Below, in pieces: positions 43,241 through 55,206 of a stretch of 64,000 bases of DNA. The stretch comes from Pomphorhynchus laevis (taxonomy: Eukaryota > Acanthocephala > Palaeacanthocephala > Echinorhynchida > Pomphorhynchidae), in assembly GCA_012934845.2 (NCBI GenBank), contig WNNJ02000322.1, forward strand, positions 1-64,000, given 5' to 3'. Position 1 is the first letter of the stretch, and each line of letters begins with the position of its first letter. The position numbers were made by a program, and so were the translations under genes. The notes under the pieces were generated by a model. That model was not told where the DNA came from. It worked only from the letters and a program-made list of their open reading frames with translations, and searched no databases.

Positions 43241-43984
43241 ACGTGAGTCTCAGCAGTCGTATAGCCGGACGTTTAAATAATCTTTGAAACGCTTAATCTC
43301 CGGGGGCGAAAAGACGCATCCTTAAGACGCTTACTTTCCGGGGGCGAAAAGTTCGTCGGCGCAACAGTGATGCTGTTCAAGGTAGCCGTTGGCGGGACAG
43401 TAGATCCTAGCAATTGCGATTGTATTGGTCCGTGAACCTTTGTAAGACCGAACTTAGTTATAGCAACGATTCGCCCAAAACCTGAACAAAGTAAGAAGGC
43501 CTGTGAAGGTTGTAGAAGAAGAGTACAGTTTATTCAGATGGCGTCGTCGGTTGAGGTGTTAGAGGCGTCAATTATCATAACACCACTGTGAAGAAAGGTT
43601 TTATCCACGGCGTACGTGACGAATGTGAAAAAGTTGAGGATCCGACTCGGTGATCCCACAAATGATCCGACGAATCGATTACGTCTTCTGCGGCTAGTTA
43701 TAAACTCTCGCTTTTTTGTTGACACGGATAAGATGAATTTTGTATCTGAATATGCTTTACCATAATTTGTGCCCGGCACACATTGCAGTGAAAGATTGTT
43801 TTAGTAGTTCTTTGATTTTAATCAGCTTTTTGGTATTAGCTTAGCGATAATTTGGTTTGTTGAAAGCTTATTTAGAAATTGCTTGCAATAAACTCAGATG
43901 GTTTTAAGTCAAAGCAATCAATCTCACGACCCTGTTGTTCAATTGACAAAATACTATATGATTGTAATAGGACGCTTGGTCCAT
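43241..43984. other. No confident assignment
   Basis: Fairly GC-balanced, with the repeated block CGGGGGCGAAAAG at about 43,301 and 43,339. A minus-strand frame at 43,534-43,779 may be the N-terminal end of LINE copy 1, but I cannot support it. Confidence 0.3.
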
Positions 43985-44038
43985 TCATCAATTGGTGAAG
44001 TGCATTAGTTTTGTCAGGATAACAGTCATCAGCTTGCT

Positions 44039-44417
44039 ATGGCTGTTTTTCTTGACTTCTCCGCTGTATTTGGCCACATCTCTATTCCCTTCGGTATCTC
44101 CTCTCTCAGGTACCTCGGGCTGCCTGCGAGAATTGTTAAAAGGGTGGATATATTGCTGTACACCAAGCGGTTCTACTATGAAGACGACCCTAATGCACGT
44201 CAGTTCTACCCCATTACAGGTGTGCCTCAAGGTTCCTCACAGTCTCCTATCTTATATCTCGCTAGTTCAATTGTTCTCTTCCAGGTTTTCAAACGCGATC
44301 AACATCTTGTGGTGTATACTGATGATATACCATCCCTGTTTTCTGGACGCAGGTGCAAAAATGTAGTCTCGAAATCAGCCGATTCTTTTTATAATAAAAT
44401 GATCAGTTTTCCACATC
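44039..44417 (+). pseudogene. LINE reverse transcriptase, motifs A-C
   Basis: About 126 codons of RT palm. The motif A aspartate (LDFSAVFGH) and both motif C aspartates (YTDD) are kept, and GVPQGSSQSP fits the LINE motif B. The frame reads straight into the PLE after MISFPHP, where the insertion cut the gene, so any chimeric product is an accident of the junction. Confidence 0.65.
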
Positions 44418-45237
44418 CAATCTTGATGATATATGTGTATTTAATTCTAATAATTTTTTATTCAATTAGTGAACAAATTTATCCAGAAAGCCTTATTCTT
44501 AACAAAACCAATATTAATGATAAAGAATGTGTATATCTAGATATGAACATTAAATTAACATTAACTAAAACTAATATTAATTTATATCGTAAAGATGGCA
44601 TATTTAAATTTACAAAAAACATATTTTTGCATGAGCATTCATGCATACCATATAATATAAAATATAATACATTAAATAATAAAATTTTAAGAATTGCAAC
44701 AATATGTAATGATATTGGCTTTCTTCAAAATCATTTAAATAATTTAATAGATACATATTTTAAACTAGGTTACTATAACAATAACATCAAGCAGAAAATA
44801 GTAAAATATATAAATCAACACTTTACTATAAAGAATAAATTTTAACTCTTATGTGGCAAATTTTTATGGATGGATAATAAATAATATACTTTGTATTAGA
44901 ATAAGATACTAGATAGTTATTTCAGTGGAAATACATCATTAGCATGTATTTGGCCCCGCTGCTATGTTGGATAGAGGAGTTAGGGGCCGAAACCTGATAG
45001 CATAGCAGTTCCTCCTGATGACCTCTAATTCTTATTCTGATACAACGTCTGTTATTTATTAGTCAATTCATAAAAATGACTTTTTAAATTTCATTTTTTT
45101 AACTTGATTTAAATTATAGAAAATCTAAAAACAATTATTAATTTTATTATTTAATTGTTAAATTTTGATTTAGCATTATTATGTTTTGTTTATTTTATAA
45201 TTATATTAAATACGTAGACTCAGTTAGTTGATTTGAT
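44418..45237 (+). mobile_element. 5'-truncated Naiad-like PLE in a LINE
   Basis: Begins just after RT motif C (DDICVFN-like), includes the RT C-terminus (GVYLDMNIKLTL, FKFTKNIFLHEHS ... ending near 44,845), the structured module (44,888-45,040) and the terminal motif (ACTCAGTTAGTTGATTTG, 45,219-45,236). Sequence close to the other young copies. Confidence 0.8.
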
Positions 45238-45660
45238 TTATTCCAAACTCTGAAAAATAGCAGTTGGTAGTCTTTAATGGCTCCTGAAACAAAAAAGAAA
45301 TTTAAGAGACTAATACTCTCTGCACTCTCCTCCATTTTGCAGCGCCAACCACTCCCCATCTTCACGACTCGAGTAAAATATCTGGGGTTCGCCGTTACTG
45401 TGAATTGGTCGGCGAACGCTGACCTGAATAATCTTAAACTTATCCTAAAGAGAGCTAGGTGAGCTATGAAACGGGACCAGCATCTGTCATTAAATAGGAA
45501 AATCCAAGTGTGCCTACCGGGTACTTGAACTATCTCGGGATTAGTATTATTCTCTAGAGGACGTTCCTTAGAGCAAATACTAAGGTTTCTCAAGCTCTTC
45601 ATCTCGCGATTACCGAAAATAGTGCGCCTCAATTGGACTTTTAGGGGGTGGTAGACCTTG

Positions 45661-46740
45661 AACGGTTCAGTCAGAAGGCGGCGCGCTGATGCTGTTGGTG
45701 GGTTCAGATGCCTTTGAACCTGATGCCGTGAAGGTGTATAAAAAGACTAAAATATATGGTCAAGAGATTATGATGTGAATAATTATAGTCAACTTATGAA
45801 ATTCTATGATGTTCTGCTTTTTTTACTGACGGTTTTAGTTTTATTTAACAAAATCTTTATTTACTTATTTATTTATTCGTGAATGTACACGCACCTTGGT
45901 GCGTGTAAATTGCACAAAAGGCCACTAATCAGAATTGGTAAAAATAAAAAGAATTTGTGTTTAGCTTGCTTGATGCCATTGACGCTTGTTCTATTACAGG
46001 AATTATTAGAAGTGAAATATTTTATCGATTAGTTTGTTCGCAAAATCGGTAATTAGTCCATTTAGTGGGTGTTTAAATTAAAACAATTTTTGAAGATATA
46101 TTTTTGCATACCAAAATGTTTAAATTTTTAAAATAAAACTCATTTAAGTGACCTGATTAATAAATTTAAAAGTATAATCGAAAAATTTAGATTTTGATTT
46201 CGGTGATACCGCTATTCGGATGGTCTGAGTTATATTCTTAATACCGATGTTTTGTAAAAGCACATGGACTAAGATCATTCACACTCAAAACACAACCTTA
46301 GCATCAATTAATATATCCAGACAGAAACCTCTGGCTTCTTACTAGCGTCATTATATATACATTTATACATATGTATGCGCAGTCTGATCAAGTGCATCAA
46401 TGCGTAATGTCTACTGCTATAGCCACTATTTTTATAGTTTATATAGGTCTACGTTGCTGACCTAAATTATAATTTATGTTTCTCCACTGTCCATTGGAAC
46501 GAGTAAAAAGCATGAAATTTGAAAAACAATAAACTTACGCAAACCCTTGATAGCCGAGGGCGTTAAGCACACACTCTGATGAAATTGGTATTGGTCGTAC
46601 TGTGGATTTTTGAAATCATATCCCGAATGGTGTTTTCGTATATATTATCTGATCAATTAAGTACTAAAGTCAATAGAAACCTGGACTGGGAGGGTATGCT
46701 TTTTATTTTTAAATTTTAGTTGGTCCACTGTTCATTTAAT
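45661..46740. other. AT-rich spacer, nothing supported
   Basis: A 9-bp palindrome ACACGCACC/GGTGCGTGT at about 45,889-45,907 resembles the 3' end of the L2-like LINE (a GCGTG/CACGC pair near 36,590-36,605), so an L2-like tail may be here. No gene seen. Confidence 0.35.
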
Positions 46741-46744
46741 ATTT

Positions 46745-47345
46745 TTTAACAAATTAGATCAGATAATTGAGTCTACGTATTTTATATATAAAAAAGATAA
46801 ATAATAAATAATTATGTTTATGACAGAAGTTAGATTACCTGGAAAACAAAGTCCACAGGTCAATAATAACTTGTCAGTAGAACAAATCAGATCAGATAAG
46901 TGAGTCTACGTATTTTATTTATAAATAAAGATAAATAATAAATAATTATAATTATGACAGAAGTTATATTACCTGGAAAACAAAGTCCACAGGTTAATAA
47001 TAACTTGTCAGTAGAACAAATCATATCAGATAACAAAATCATATTTAAGTAAAATAAAAACAAATTTTAAATAAATTATAAATAATAAATATTAAATAAT
47101 TATATAAGAATTTATATTTATATAATGATATAATTTATAATTTGAATTAAAAATAATTCAATTTAAAAATCAATTTTTATGAATTGACTGATAAATAAGA
47201 GACGATGCATCAGAATAAAAATTAGAGTTAATCAGAATGAACTGCTATGCTATCAGGCTTCGGACCTTATTCCTCAACCCAACATAGTAGCGAGGCCAAA
47301 TATGTGCTAATGACGTATGCCCTCTGGTGAAATTTAATTATCCAG
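46745..47345 (-). mobile_element. PLE tail with tandemly repeated end
   Basis: The terminal motif occurs twice, at 46,756-46,780 and 46,892-46,917, each followed by the same block (GACAGAAGTT ... ACAAAGTCCACAGGT ... CAGTAGAACAAATCA), a unit of about 135 bp. A third partial unit leads into the structured module (47,200-47,320). Part of the block also follows the terminal motif of the plus-strand copy near 61,565-61,630. Confidence 0.65.
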
Positions 47346-49248
47346 TGAATCTTATTCAAATACAAAGCATAACAAATAAAAAAACCAATTTAGTTGGTCC
47401 ACTGTTCATTTAAAATATATTTTATCAGAACAATGAAAAAATAAACAATTTAGCTGGTTCAGTGTTCAGCCAGTATTAGCATTCTGACAGATGACACTCT
47501 GATATATGATATTTCGATAAACAAAATGAGTTTAATCAAATCAAGTTTGCAATTCACAATTTATTAGAAATATAGAGAGGGTGCTCCTGCCGATTCCGCA
47601 AAACAAGCTGCGTTTCCTCATTGCACCGCTGCGCTAACTTGCTGTCGAGGAAAGTCATTGCCCGTTTATCTCCGGTCAACCGAACTAATTTTTTCCCAAT
47701 AGTTGCAAAAACGCCGCTGCACTGATGCCTACAGCTCCCAGGGTTTTATTGGCGATAGGAACAAACTTGTACTGACAATCATCTAAGCCGATATATTTGG
47801 TACGCTTCACAAGTTCAGTATGATCAACAACAGAACTTGCAGAATGCACTGCGTGCTAATTAACTGGCTGCGAGAGTGTTTGGGCATGTAATGTCCACAA
47901 CGAGCACTCACCCCCTCCCATGGCAGTAACGAGGCCTTGTTGGGCTGCTTGCCATCGTCTATAGTAAAGCCAAAGTGTTCCAGTCTGGATGGAATTTCTG
48001 CGGAGGCTAGGGCCATTCTCAAAATTTCATTGAGTCCGCTGATAGCGTACATTTCTGCCTTTTGTTTTGTGGCAGTCTAGGGCATGGGTGATGTTTTTCC
48101 GGACCGCTTATCTGCATATGCATCGATGTGGTTGAGCAAATTGAACGTCAAGTCTAAGTGCAACAGCAATGGACAATGATTAGCTGTCAAGCCCGGTGCC
48201 AACGGAAGCTATCTATAATGCTTCGAGAAAAGCCCCATACCATTTTGAAGCGGTAGTAATGTGGCGAGCATGCGATTCGGGACTATTTGTTTTGTCGATA
48301 AGCTTTCGGTGACACACATCATGATTGTCCCCCATTAATCGTTTTTGAGGGGTTTGTTCCGATAGTATAGTTGCCTAAAATTCAGCGTGCCATTGGCCTT
48401 TAGATTTTTCGAAGTATGGGTCTGGTAAGAGTGGTGGAGTGACGGGCAGTTAACAATCTATTGGTTAGCTCTCTTGTTAAGCATACAGAAAAGCCGAACG
48501 CAGATATTCCGACTTCCAACGCTTGTTGGACACCAAGACCTCAGAGTCTGATCGGTAAGGTAGCCTCCTGCCACGCATCATAGGGAAGCGGCACATTCAG
48601 CACCATGCTCAGTATACGGCATACTTATGCGTTGAATGAGTGTAGTTTCTTCCAAAGCAGGGAGAACATCGAAGGAGAAAACCTATTTTCGGAATGCAGA
48701 GCAAGCTTCGCAGAAGTAGGAAAGCGTCATGGGCACTTAATTCGATAAGCCTTTCTCCTGCATTATAAAACTTGTTTACGGCTTACCCAGAGCTCCATCA
48801 ATATTAACTTGGTATCCCAGAAGAAATTCCGATAGCCTAGCGTCTTGAGGTGAAACTGTCTGGCACCCTGTTAGTTGGCCTCCGATGTCTCGGCTTAGAT
48901 CTGGGCTGTCTGTGATTACCTAACATTTTTGGGAATTTAGCTCCAATCCGATTTTCGAACCCCTGCTTAAATTTTTCCGAATGCCTGAGAGGATAATTGC
49001 TGTAGTGCCACCCATAACGCAGTCATCCAAGTACCAAATATTGATGCAAGACTCCATACTGTGTGCCAGAGCGTTAACTATCAAGCAGAAAAGCACTGAG
49101 CCCAGTGAATCACCCTGTTGGATGCCTTCTCATGATATAATGTTTTTAGTGTTAAATAAAACAATACTCCGTTGGGCTCAGTATAGGCTAGCGAATAGTA
49201 CAATCTGAGGATTATGGCGCGCGAAGTTAAGCAAGACTGCGTATCTGC

Positions 49249-49515
49249 TTACGTAATTGAAGGCGTTACAAACATCCAGCTTAACATTGCTTGGTTTTGG
49301 ATTGCGATTCCGCGCAGAAAGGTACGAGAGGCATATACTGCTGTCTCAACATCGTATTGTAAGCCGACGCCTAACTGAACAGGAAGAAGTTGATCGACAA
49401 GCAACTTGGTAGCGAGCTGGCTTGCGAGCTTGGCGGTTATGCGACGATTGATAAATCCCACTTTAATCAGTCGGATGCCACTCTTTTTGAGAAGGCGAGT
49501 AATCTGCTTCCACAA
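49249..49515 (-). pseudogene. LINE RT N-terminal segment (copy 2)
   Basis: 89 codons. KVGFINRRITAKLASQLATK matches 'RPI-x-VG-x-TLRRL-x-AK', and GVGLQYDVETAVYASRTFL matches the G-x-E-x-A-x-HA-x-R segment ahead of motif A. The final SWMFVTPSIT is a decayed LD-x-x-NAFN. Confidence 0.6.
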
Positions 49516-49957
49516 ATAATTTTGGCAACATTTTCATCTTGCTCAGGATAGTTCCCAGAAGATTTCGTAGGTGCATAAGATTCAGGCCATCTAGGCCTGC
49601 TGCTGAAGATGATGGGAATTACTGTAGTGTTGATATTATATCGTGGCAGCAATAATCATTCTGCACTCGGGTTCTAGATTAAAATATCGCCTATATGTTG
49701 TAAAACGTCGATGAGGATGCTGCACCCTCAGTGTATATGTAATGATTTCGTGGTTTTGCAGCAGTGTAGCTTCACTACATGCCATTTAAACTACTCCGTG
49801 AATGTCACCGTCTTTGATTTTTTCGCTACCTTTAGACGTAGCTGATCTCCGGAAGTTTTATTAGAATAACTGCGGCTTTGTTGTTAATTATCCTCCTGGT
49901 CTCCCAATTGCTAGCTGATATCTGACACAAGCGTCGCTAATATGCCTAGCAATAGAT

Positions 49958-50359
49958 CTAGTTGAGGGATATTTCTGAATCTTCTATGGCACACGAATCG
50001 CAGTTTTCGGTAAATAAAGAAGAGTCAACCTCAGAATCAAATGAGGGCGGTAGTCCTGTGACTGGGCAACCGAGAATATGACCATATTTGTGGATCAGTC
50101 CTATAACGTTCAAAACGATGTGCCGACGACATACCGAACACTGGGAACGTATGTGATTGGGGCTCGTTTCAGCAGTTATGCGATCGCAGATTGCAGTGGC
50201 TAGACGGTTGTGAGTTGCACCGGCAGTTCGGTAGTATATTGCAGCAGCTTGGAGGTCGTTAGCTGCAACGGCAGTTCGATCATTTATTGCAGCGGCATCT
50301 CGGGCGTTCACAACAGCGGCTAAGCGGTCGTTAGTTGCAGCGGCTGTTCGGTCGTTCAT
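49958..50359 (-). pseudogene. LINE N-terminal region with repeat and zinc-finger-like motif
   Basis: About 70 residues of A-x-NDR-x-AA-type repeats (the minisatellite at 50,160-50,580) precede C-x2-C-H-x11-H-x5-C (CSVCRRHIVL ... HKYGHILGC) and CPVTGLPPS. LINEs of this group often carry an N-terminal zinc finger ahead of the RT, so this is likely the same protein's start. It ends at a stop before the RT. Confidence 0.5.
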
Positions 50360-50580
50360 TGTAGAGGTTGCGATGTCGTAAATTACAGCGGTAGTTCAAT
50401 CGTTTATTGCGCCGGCAACTCGGTCGTTCAATGCAGAGTTTGGAAGGTCGTTAGTGGCAGCGGCAGCTTGGTTGTTCACTGCACCGGCTGTGACGTCGTT
50501 AGTTGCAACGGCAGTTCGATCGTTTATTGCAGCGGCACTTGGTTGTTCAATGCAGCTGCTGGGCGGTCAGCAATATTGTG
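50160..50580. repeat. GC-rich minisatellite, unit about 30-60 bp
   Basis: Units built from CGGTCGTT(A/C)..TTGCAGCGGC and AGTTCGATCGTTTATTGCAG. About a dozen diverged half-units. In the minus-strand frame it encodes A-A-x-NDR repeats. Confidence 0.7.
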
Positions 50581-50837
50581 TCGGTTGTAATAAGTTTAAC
50601 TTGTAGATCCGTTCATTTCGCTTTTGTACTGTATGTATAATTGTATATTTTATCTTGTATGTATAATCTCTCAAACGTTCTTTACGTCAATTTTTTTACT
50701 TTAATGGATTATGGTTTTTTGTGTACCATCACTACGTACCATTACTTGATGGCTGGACTTTGATAATTTGCAATTTGAAATTGTTTCAATTATAGCATTC
50801 CCGTTTCAAATTTTATTTCTTTGAAAATATTTACGAA

Positions 50838-50910
50838 ATGAGTCATAATGAGTCATATGAGTCATAATGAGTCATAATGAGTCATAATGAGTCATAATGA
50901 GTCATAACAA
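50838..50910 (+). repeat. 10-bp tandem repeat, GAGTCATAAT
   Basis: About seven units, followed by two small palindromes (AACAATGAATCATTGTT and GTTATGCTGAAAATAGCATAAC region) to 50,943. Confidence 0.8.
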
Positions 50911-50943
50911 TGAATCATTGTTATGCTGAAAATAGCATAACAA

Positions 50944-51362
50944 TAATTAAGGGATTAATTAAAATGAAATAGTTTTAAAATCTGATAAAATAATCAAAGA
51001 TAATCTTTTATTATTATTTTTAATATTATTTTTAAAATTTTTTTTACTCTTTCAAAAAATAATAAAAACGGCACGTTAGTTTTCATTATTTTCCTGTAAT
51101 GAGTAAAGACAAACAAAATGTCATTACATAAAAACAAAACTCTTTAACTTCAAGAGCGTCTAAACAGTTTGGCTCAATACTAATAAGATTGGACGAAATC
51201 TACAAAATTTATGGAATTTAATTCTAAAGAAATCAAGTATCTAAACTTAAAATTGAAAACTGATATTTTATTGAATATCAAACATTTGGCTTATGTAAAA
51301 ATTATTTAATCTTTAGTAAAATTATATACAAGGGAAATAAATCGTACACGAATAAATCAGGT
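50944..51362. other. AT-rich, nothing recognised
   Basis: No coding evidence or repeat match seen. Confidence 0.4.
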
Positions 51363-51610
51363 CAGTTAGCTGAGTCCACGTATTTTGTACTAATTTGTCA
51401 ATATAAATTAACAGAATAAATATTTTAATCGTAAGATTTTTTATTATTTAAGATTTAAATAATTTTTAAAATTCTATTTTTATGGATTTATTAATATATA
51501 ATATACATTATGCTGGAATAAATGCTAAAGGTAATATAGAGGAACTGATTTGTTCCTCCATAATAGAACTGCTAGGTTCCTCCACACTGTAGTAGGAATG
51601 CGACCTTGGA
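51363..51610 (-). mobile_element. Diverged solo PLE tail
   Basis: Terminal motif variant CAGTTAGCTGAGTCCACG at 51,362-51,380, AT-rich spacer, then a reduced hairpin region with GAGGAACTGATT and GAACTGCTAGGTTCCTCC. Only loosely like the main module, so an old copy or a separate subfamily. Confidence 0.45.
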
Positions 51611-52565
51611 AAATAATATAAGTTTTAGCTAGCCGTTATAAATCTGTGCAACATCAATTTTAAATTAATTACTTATTTTATAATTTAAACAAAAATTTAA
51701 TAAAGAAATGGACGTGAAATTTCATGATTACACTTTTTAAAATCGTTTATGTGGAAGGAATTCTAATTTTCTTATTAAATGGTACAATTTAATTAATGAT
51801 CTTTAAATCAATAATTAAATAATACATTTAATTATTAAAAATGTGAAAATTTACTCTAAAATCAATTGAACGAACAATTTTGGTAAGTTAAAATTGAAAT
51901 TTATTACTTACACTCAAATTAGAGATCATAAAAATTACGAATTTTGTATCAAAATGTTTTATAATAAATTACCATTAATTGATGAATTAACTTAATTTAC
52001 ATTAATTTTTATTAATTATTAATGACGTTAATGCATTCTCTGATCATTAAAATTGTTTAAATACTTATTTCATCAATCAAAATTAATGAATTTTTGTTAA
52101 TTTATTCTTAAGTTTCGGAGAAAATGGTTTATAAATATTATTACCTTAAGAAATTTTAAAATATTTTAAATTATATTTAAATTAATTAGTTTTTAATTAA
52201 TTTAGATTAATTAAAAATTAATCCTTGTATTTGTACGATAAATTATTTTAGATAATCTCGTTATTTTAGAATTTTCTTCCGATACAGAATTCCTTACTCA
52301 TCTATCGGAACTTCGTCAGTTACAAAAAATCAAGCTAACATCAGGTATATTTAAGTATATAAATATATATTTTAATGTATAACATTAAAGATAATGTAAG
52401 TGTAACATATTATTTCTTTAAACGTACGTAATTGTTTTATTGTTTTACACTAAAACACTTCAAAATATCTCAATATAATATATATCTTAGAAACTCTTAA
52501 GAATATAAAGTAAGAATTTTTAAAAAGAGTTTAAATTTTTAAAACATTTTTAATTTTAAAAATTT
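51611..52565. other. AT-rich, nothing recognised
   Basis: Long A/T stretches without open frames of note. Confidence 0.4.
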
Positions 52566-53021
52566 TTAGTAAGAGTTTAAATTTATTTTTAAATTATTAT
52601 TGTGTTGATTTATATATTTTACTATTTTCTGCTTGATGTTATTTTTATAGTAACCTAGTTTAAAATATGTATCTATTAAATTATTTAAATGATTTTTAAG
52701 AAAGCCAATATCATTACATATTGTTGCAATTCTTAAAATTTCATTATTTAATGTATTATATTTTATATTATATGGTATGCATGAATGCTCATGCAAAAAT
52801 ATGTTTCTTGTAAATTTAAATATGTCATCTTTACGATATAAATTAATAGTAGTTTTAGTTAATGTTAATTTAATGTTCATATCTAGATATACACCTTCTT
52901 TATCATTAATATTGGTTTTGTTAAGAATTAGGCTTTCTGGATAAATGTGCTCACTAATTGAATAAAAATTATTAGAATTAAATACACATATATCATCAAT
53001 GTATCGAAACATATATTTCAT
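52566..53021 (-). pseudogene. PLE RT motif C and C-terminus
   Basis: YMFRYIDDICVFN with both aspartates, GVYLDMNIKLTLTKT, IFKFTRNIFLHEHS and LGYYKNNIKQKIVKYIN. Of the RT fragments in the window this C-terminal block is among the best preserved, but it is separated from motifs A and B by the internal deletion. Confidence 0.7.
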
Positions 53022-53177
53022 ATATTTATATTGTTTAGATTTAGTTTTTACACAGTTATGAACAAATTCATATTCTATAAAGCTTAAATATGTGTTTTTT
53101 AAGAATAAATAAGGCTACTTGGATAATAGGGCTACTTTAATTACTTTTGGTATTTTATCAATATAAACTCAGAGGGG

Positions 53178-53402
53178 TTATATAATATATTTATAAGCAC
53201 TACATATGAACCTAGGTTTTATTGGATTTTTATGTAATTTTGGATTCCAATATAATATAGGTATAGTTTTATTATCTAATTCAACCTTTATACCCTTTTT
53301 ATCCATTATAGAACAGTGACTTGTAATAATTGTTTCTAAACTCAACTCACTACGTTCATATGTTGGATTTACATTTAAATCATTATAATTAACCTCTTTC
53401 AT
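53178..53402 (-). pseudogene. PLE RT N-terminal segment
   Basis: NPTYERSELSLETIITSHC, DNKTIPILYWNPKLHKNPIK and PRFICSAYK match 17,575-17,755 of the long copy. Ends at the deletion junction. Confidence 0.65.
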
Positions 53403-53644
53403 TAGTATATCATAATAAAGCTTTTTGCATGTGAAGACAAAGTTAATACTAGCTTTGTCAATAGTTGTTATTATATAGTTATCCTTTTATTTAGTAAGTT
53501 CTGTATACATATCTTTATTATATCTTTAGTCATATGCTTTTTCCATGGAGCAATATGATATCCTAACATTTCACAGATTAATATTCTGCTCTGGAAATCT
53601 ATTTCGGCAATAACAATTGTAATTTCAAATATAATTTAAAATAA

Positions 53645-53815
53645 TTGATACTGATCCATTATTGATAAATAATTATTGGAGCTGGATAAAATAAAAGAGG
53701 ATTTTTTTGTTGATATTTCGCTAACTTCTGTTAGCATCGTCAGAAAATTACTTTAGTAAAATTACATCAGTAATTTTCTGAAGTTGTTAACAGAAGTTAG
53801 CGAATGTAATGCAAA
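53645..53815 (-). repeat. PLE pseudo-LTR relic with paired hammerhead-like hairpins
   Basis: Minus strand at 53,714-53,743: CTGACGA, one unpaired T, GCTAAC-AGAA-GTTAGC, GAAA, then ATATC. A decayed inverse partner follows on the plus strand (53,775-53,812: TTCTGAAG ... GTTAGCGAA). The flank 53,645-53,700 matches 25,975-26,030. Confidence 0.5.
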
Positions 53816-54711
53816 TATAAAAAAGTTCAAAACGATCACCGCCATTTGCCTTGAACAGGTGCTGCTGTTGTTAGCGATAACCAGCTGCTTTCACCGTTGT
53901 TTGAATTGCTGTAACACGATTTTGGCAACTTTTGAAGGTACACAAAACGCAATGAAATGGATGATTCAAAATAATTTAGAAACAAAACAAAAATAATTAC
54001 CATAAAATTTGCATTCAAAATAATTAATTTGAAAAAAATTTGAAAAAATATAAAAAATAATAATTAAAATTACTAGAAAAATTAAATAAAGTATAAAAAC
54101 AAAATAGAAAAGATTATTCACAAAGTACTTTACAATTTACTTCAATGCGTGTTTAGTGTACAATCTGCAGGCGTCACTTTACCTCTACAGCTAACGGTCT
54201 TCGAAAGCACGGCTCTTCATTATGCTACGCTGGGGCCGGTATGCCGCCGATCGACAAGATTTCCCCGGCGATCAGCGAACCTTCGCCGGACAGTCGAATC
54301 ATCCATGTGCCGACCGACGTGCGCACCGTTAGCCTGAAGCTCTTGGCTGACAACGTGTGTGTCATCCCCCGAATTCCTTGTGAAGCTCGACCCGCTGTTT
54401 TTGATAAATTAGCCGAGAGGCCGTGTGGTATAACGAGGCAACGAAAGGAATAATCAACCACAGACGAAAGAGAAGAACAACTATATCAAAAGTATCCAAA
54501 TAGATCAAAGTGGCGCCTTCACTCAATGAGAAAGTCTAACACTCAACTTTCGACACCAGGGTAGTAACGCCTTAATCGCTTCTCTCTGTGTTAAACTCGT
54601 TTCCCCTCATCGTAAGGTGGACTTAATGGTATGACACCTATGCACCTGCGAAATTTACTCGTTTATACAGCGGGACCCGTATCGGGAAAACTATCACTGT
54701 TGCTAACTTAA

Positions 54712-55206
54712 TTGTTACCCGTGATTATAAGTGGGAAGGTACCCAATGAGATAGCGCAAACATTTTGCGAAGTTAAAATACTGGCATTTAGCGAAAAAGA
54801 CGGCGGTGTACGGCCATTAGCAGTGGGCTTCACAATCAGGCTCCTAGCAGCCCAACTTGTCTCGCAGTTTGCAACGGAGCTACTAGTAAATCGACTTGCG
54901 CCCGTGCTGCTTGGCTTCGAAATTCCAAGAGGAATGCAGAAGCTCTTTAATTCCAAGAGGAATTAAAGAGCCGTTTACGCTACCAAAACGTTTCTGAACA
55001 GAATGGCGGGGAGTGATCGGGCCATATTAAAGCTCGACTTCGAAAAGGCATTCAATTGTGTACGCAGAGATGCTATATTGAGCTACACAGCGCGTGATAT
55101 CCCAGTGATATTTTCGTTCGTCAAACTCTGCTTGACTGTCAAACAGAGCTCTCGTTTGGCAACACTTGTATACAATCACAAGGTGTCCAACAAAGGGGTC
55201 CTTTAG
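54712..55206 (+). pseudogene. LINE RT N-terminal part (copy 3)
   Basis: Two nearly adjacent frames (54,712-54,966 and 55,003-55,206) hold the 'RPLAVG' segment and motif A (KLDFEKAFNCVRRD). A short local duplication of about 18 bp (TTTAATTCCAAGAGGAATT area, 54,943-54,966) separates them. Confidence 0.65.

Larger units (their letters stand above)
43985..45660 (+). mobile_element. Jockey/I-like LINE relic split by a PLE
   Basis: Left part 43,985-44,417: AVFLDFSAVFGHISIPFGI (motif A-like), GLPARIVKRVDILLY, TGVPQGSSQSPILYLASS (motif B) and LVVYTDDIPSLF (motif C with T for the usual A). Right part 45,237-45,660: FTTRVKYLGFAVTVNWSA (the YLG-x-x-x-D-x-x-L-x-W segment) and FSRGRSLEQILRFLKLF. In between is the PLE at 44,418-45,237. 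Truncated at both ends. Confidence 0.65.
47575..50400 (-). mobile_element. LINE relic with GVQQGDP-type RT (copy 2)
   Basis: Order on the minus strand: repetitive N-terminal coding region, CSVCRRHIVLNVIGLIHKYG followed by GCPVTGLPPS (zinc-finger-like, 50,210-50,050), RT opening at 49,515-49,249 (IKVGFINRRITAKLASQLAT, LLPVQLGVGLQYDVETAVYA), motif B GIQQGDSLGSVLFCLIVNAL (about 49,115), motif C IWYLDDCVMGG (about 49,045), and the C-terminus EILRMALASAEIPSRLEHFG and KASLLPWEG (48,020-47,890). The most nearly full-length of the three copies, with several breaks. Confidence 0.7.
52566..53520 (-). mobile_element. Internally deleted Naiad-like PLE
   Basis: Minus strand: RT N-terminal part (53,520-53,178), a replacement stretch in place of about 430 bp of RT core (53,178-53,060), then EYEFVHN, motif C and the RT C-terminus (53,021-52,566). 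The replaced stretch is homologous to that at 4,020-4,130. The tail is missing: the copy stops inside the last codons of the RT region. No GIY-YIG. Confidence 0.7.

Noticed and set aside
45201-45632. 143-codon minus-strand frame
   Set aside because: Antisense shadow of the Jockey/I-like LINE and the PLE tail; the plus strand gives the recognisable RT motifs.
54225-54461. GC-rich overlapping frames on both strands
   Set aside because: Neither strand shows a family motif; may be the N-terminal part of LINE copy 3, but not supported enough for a gene call.
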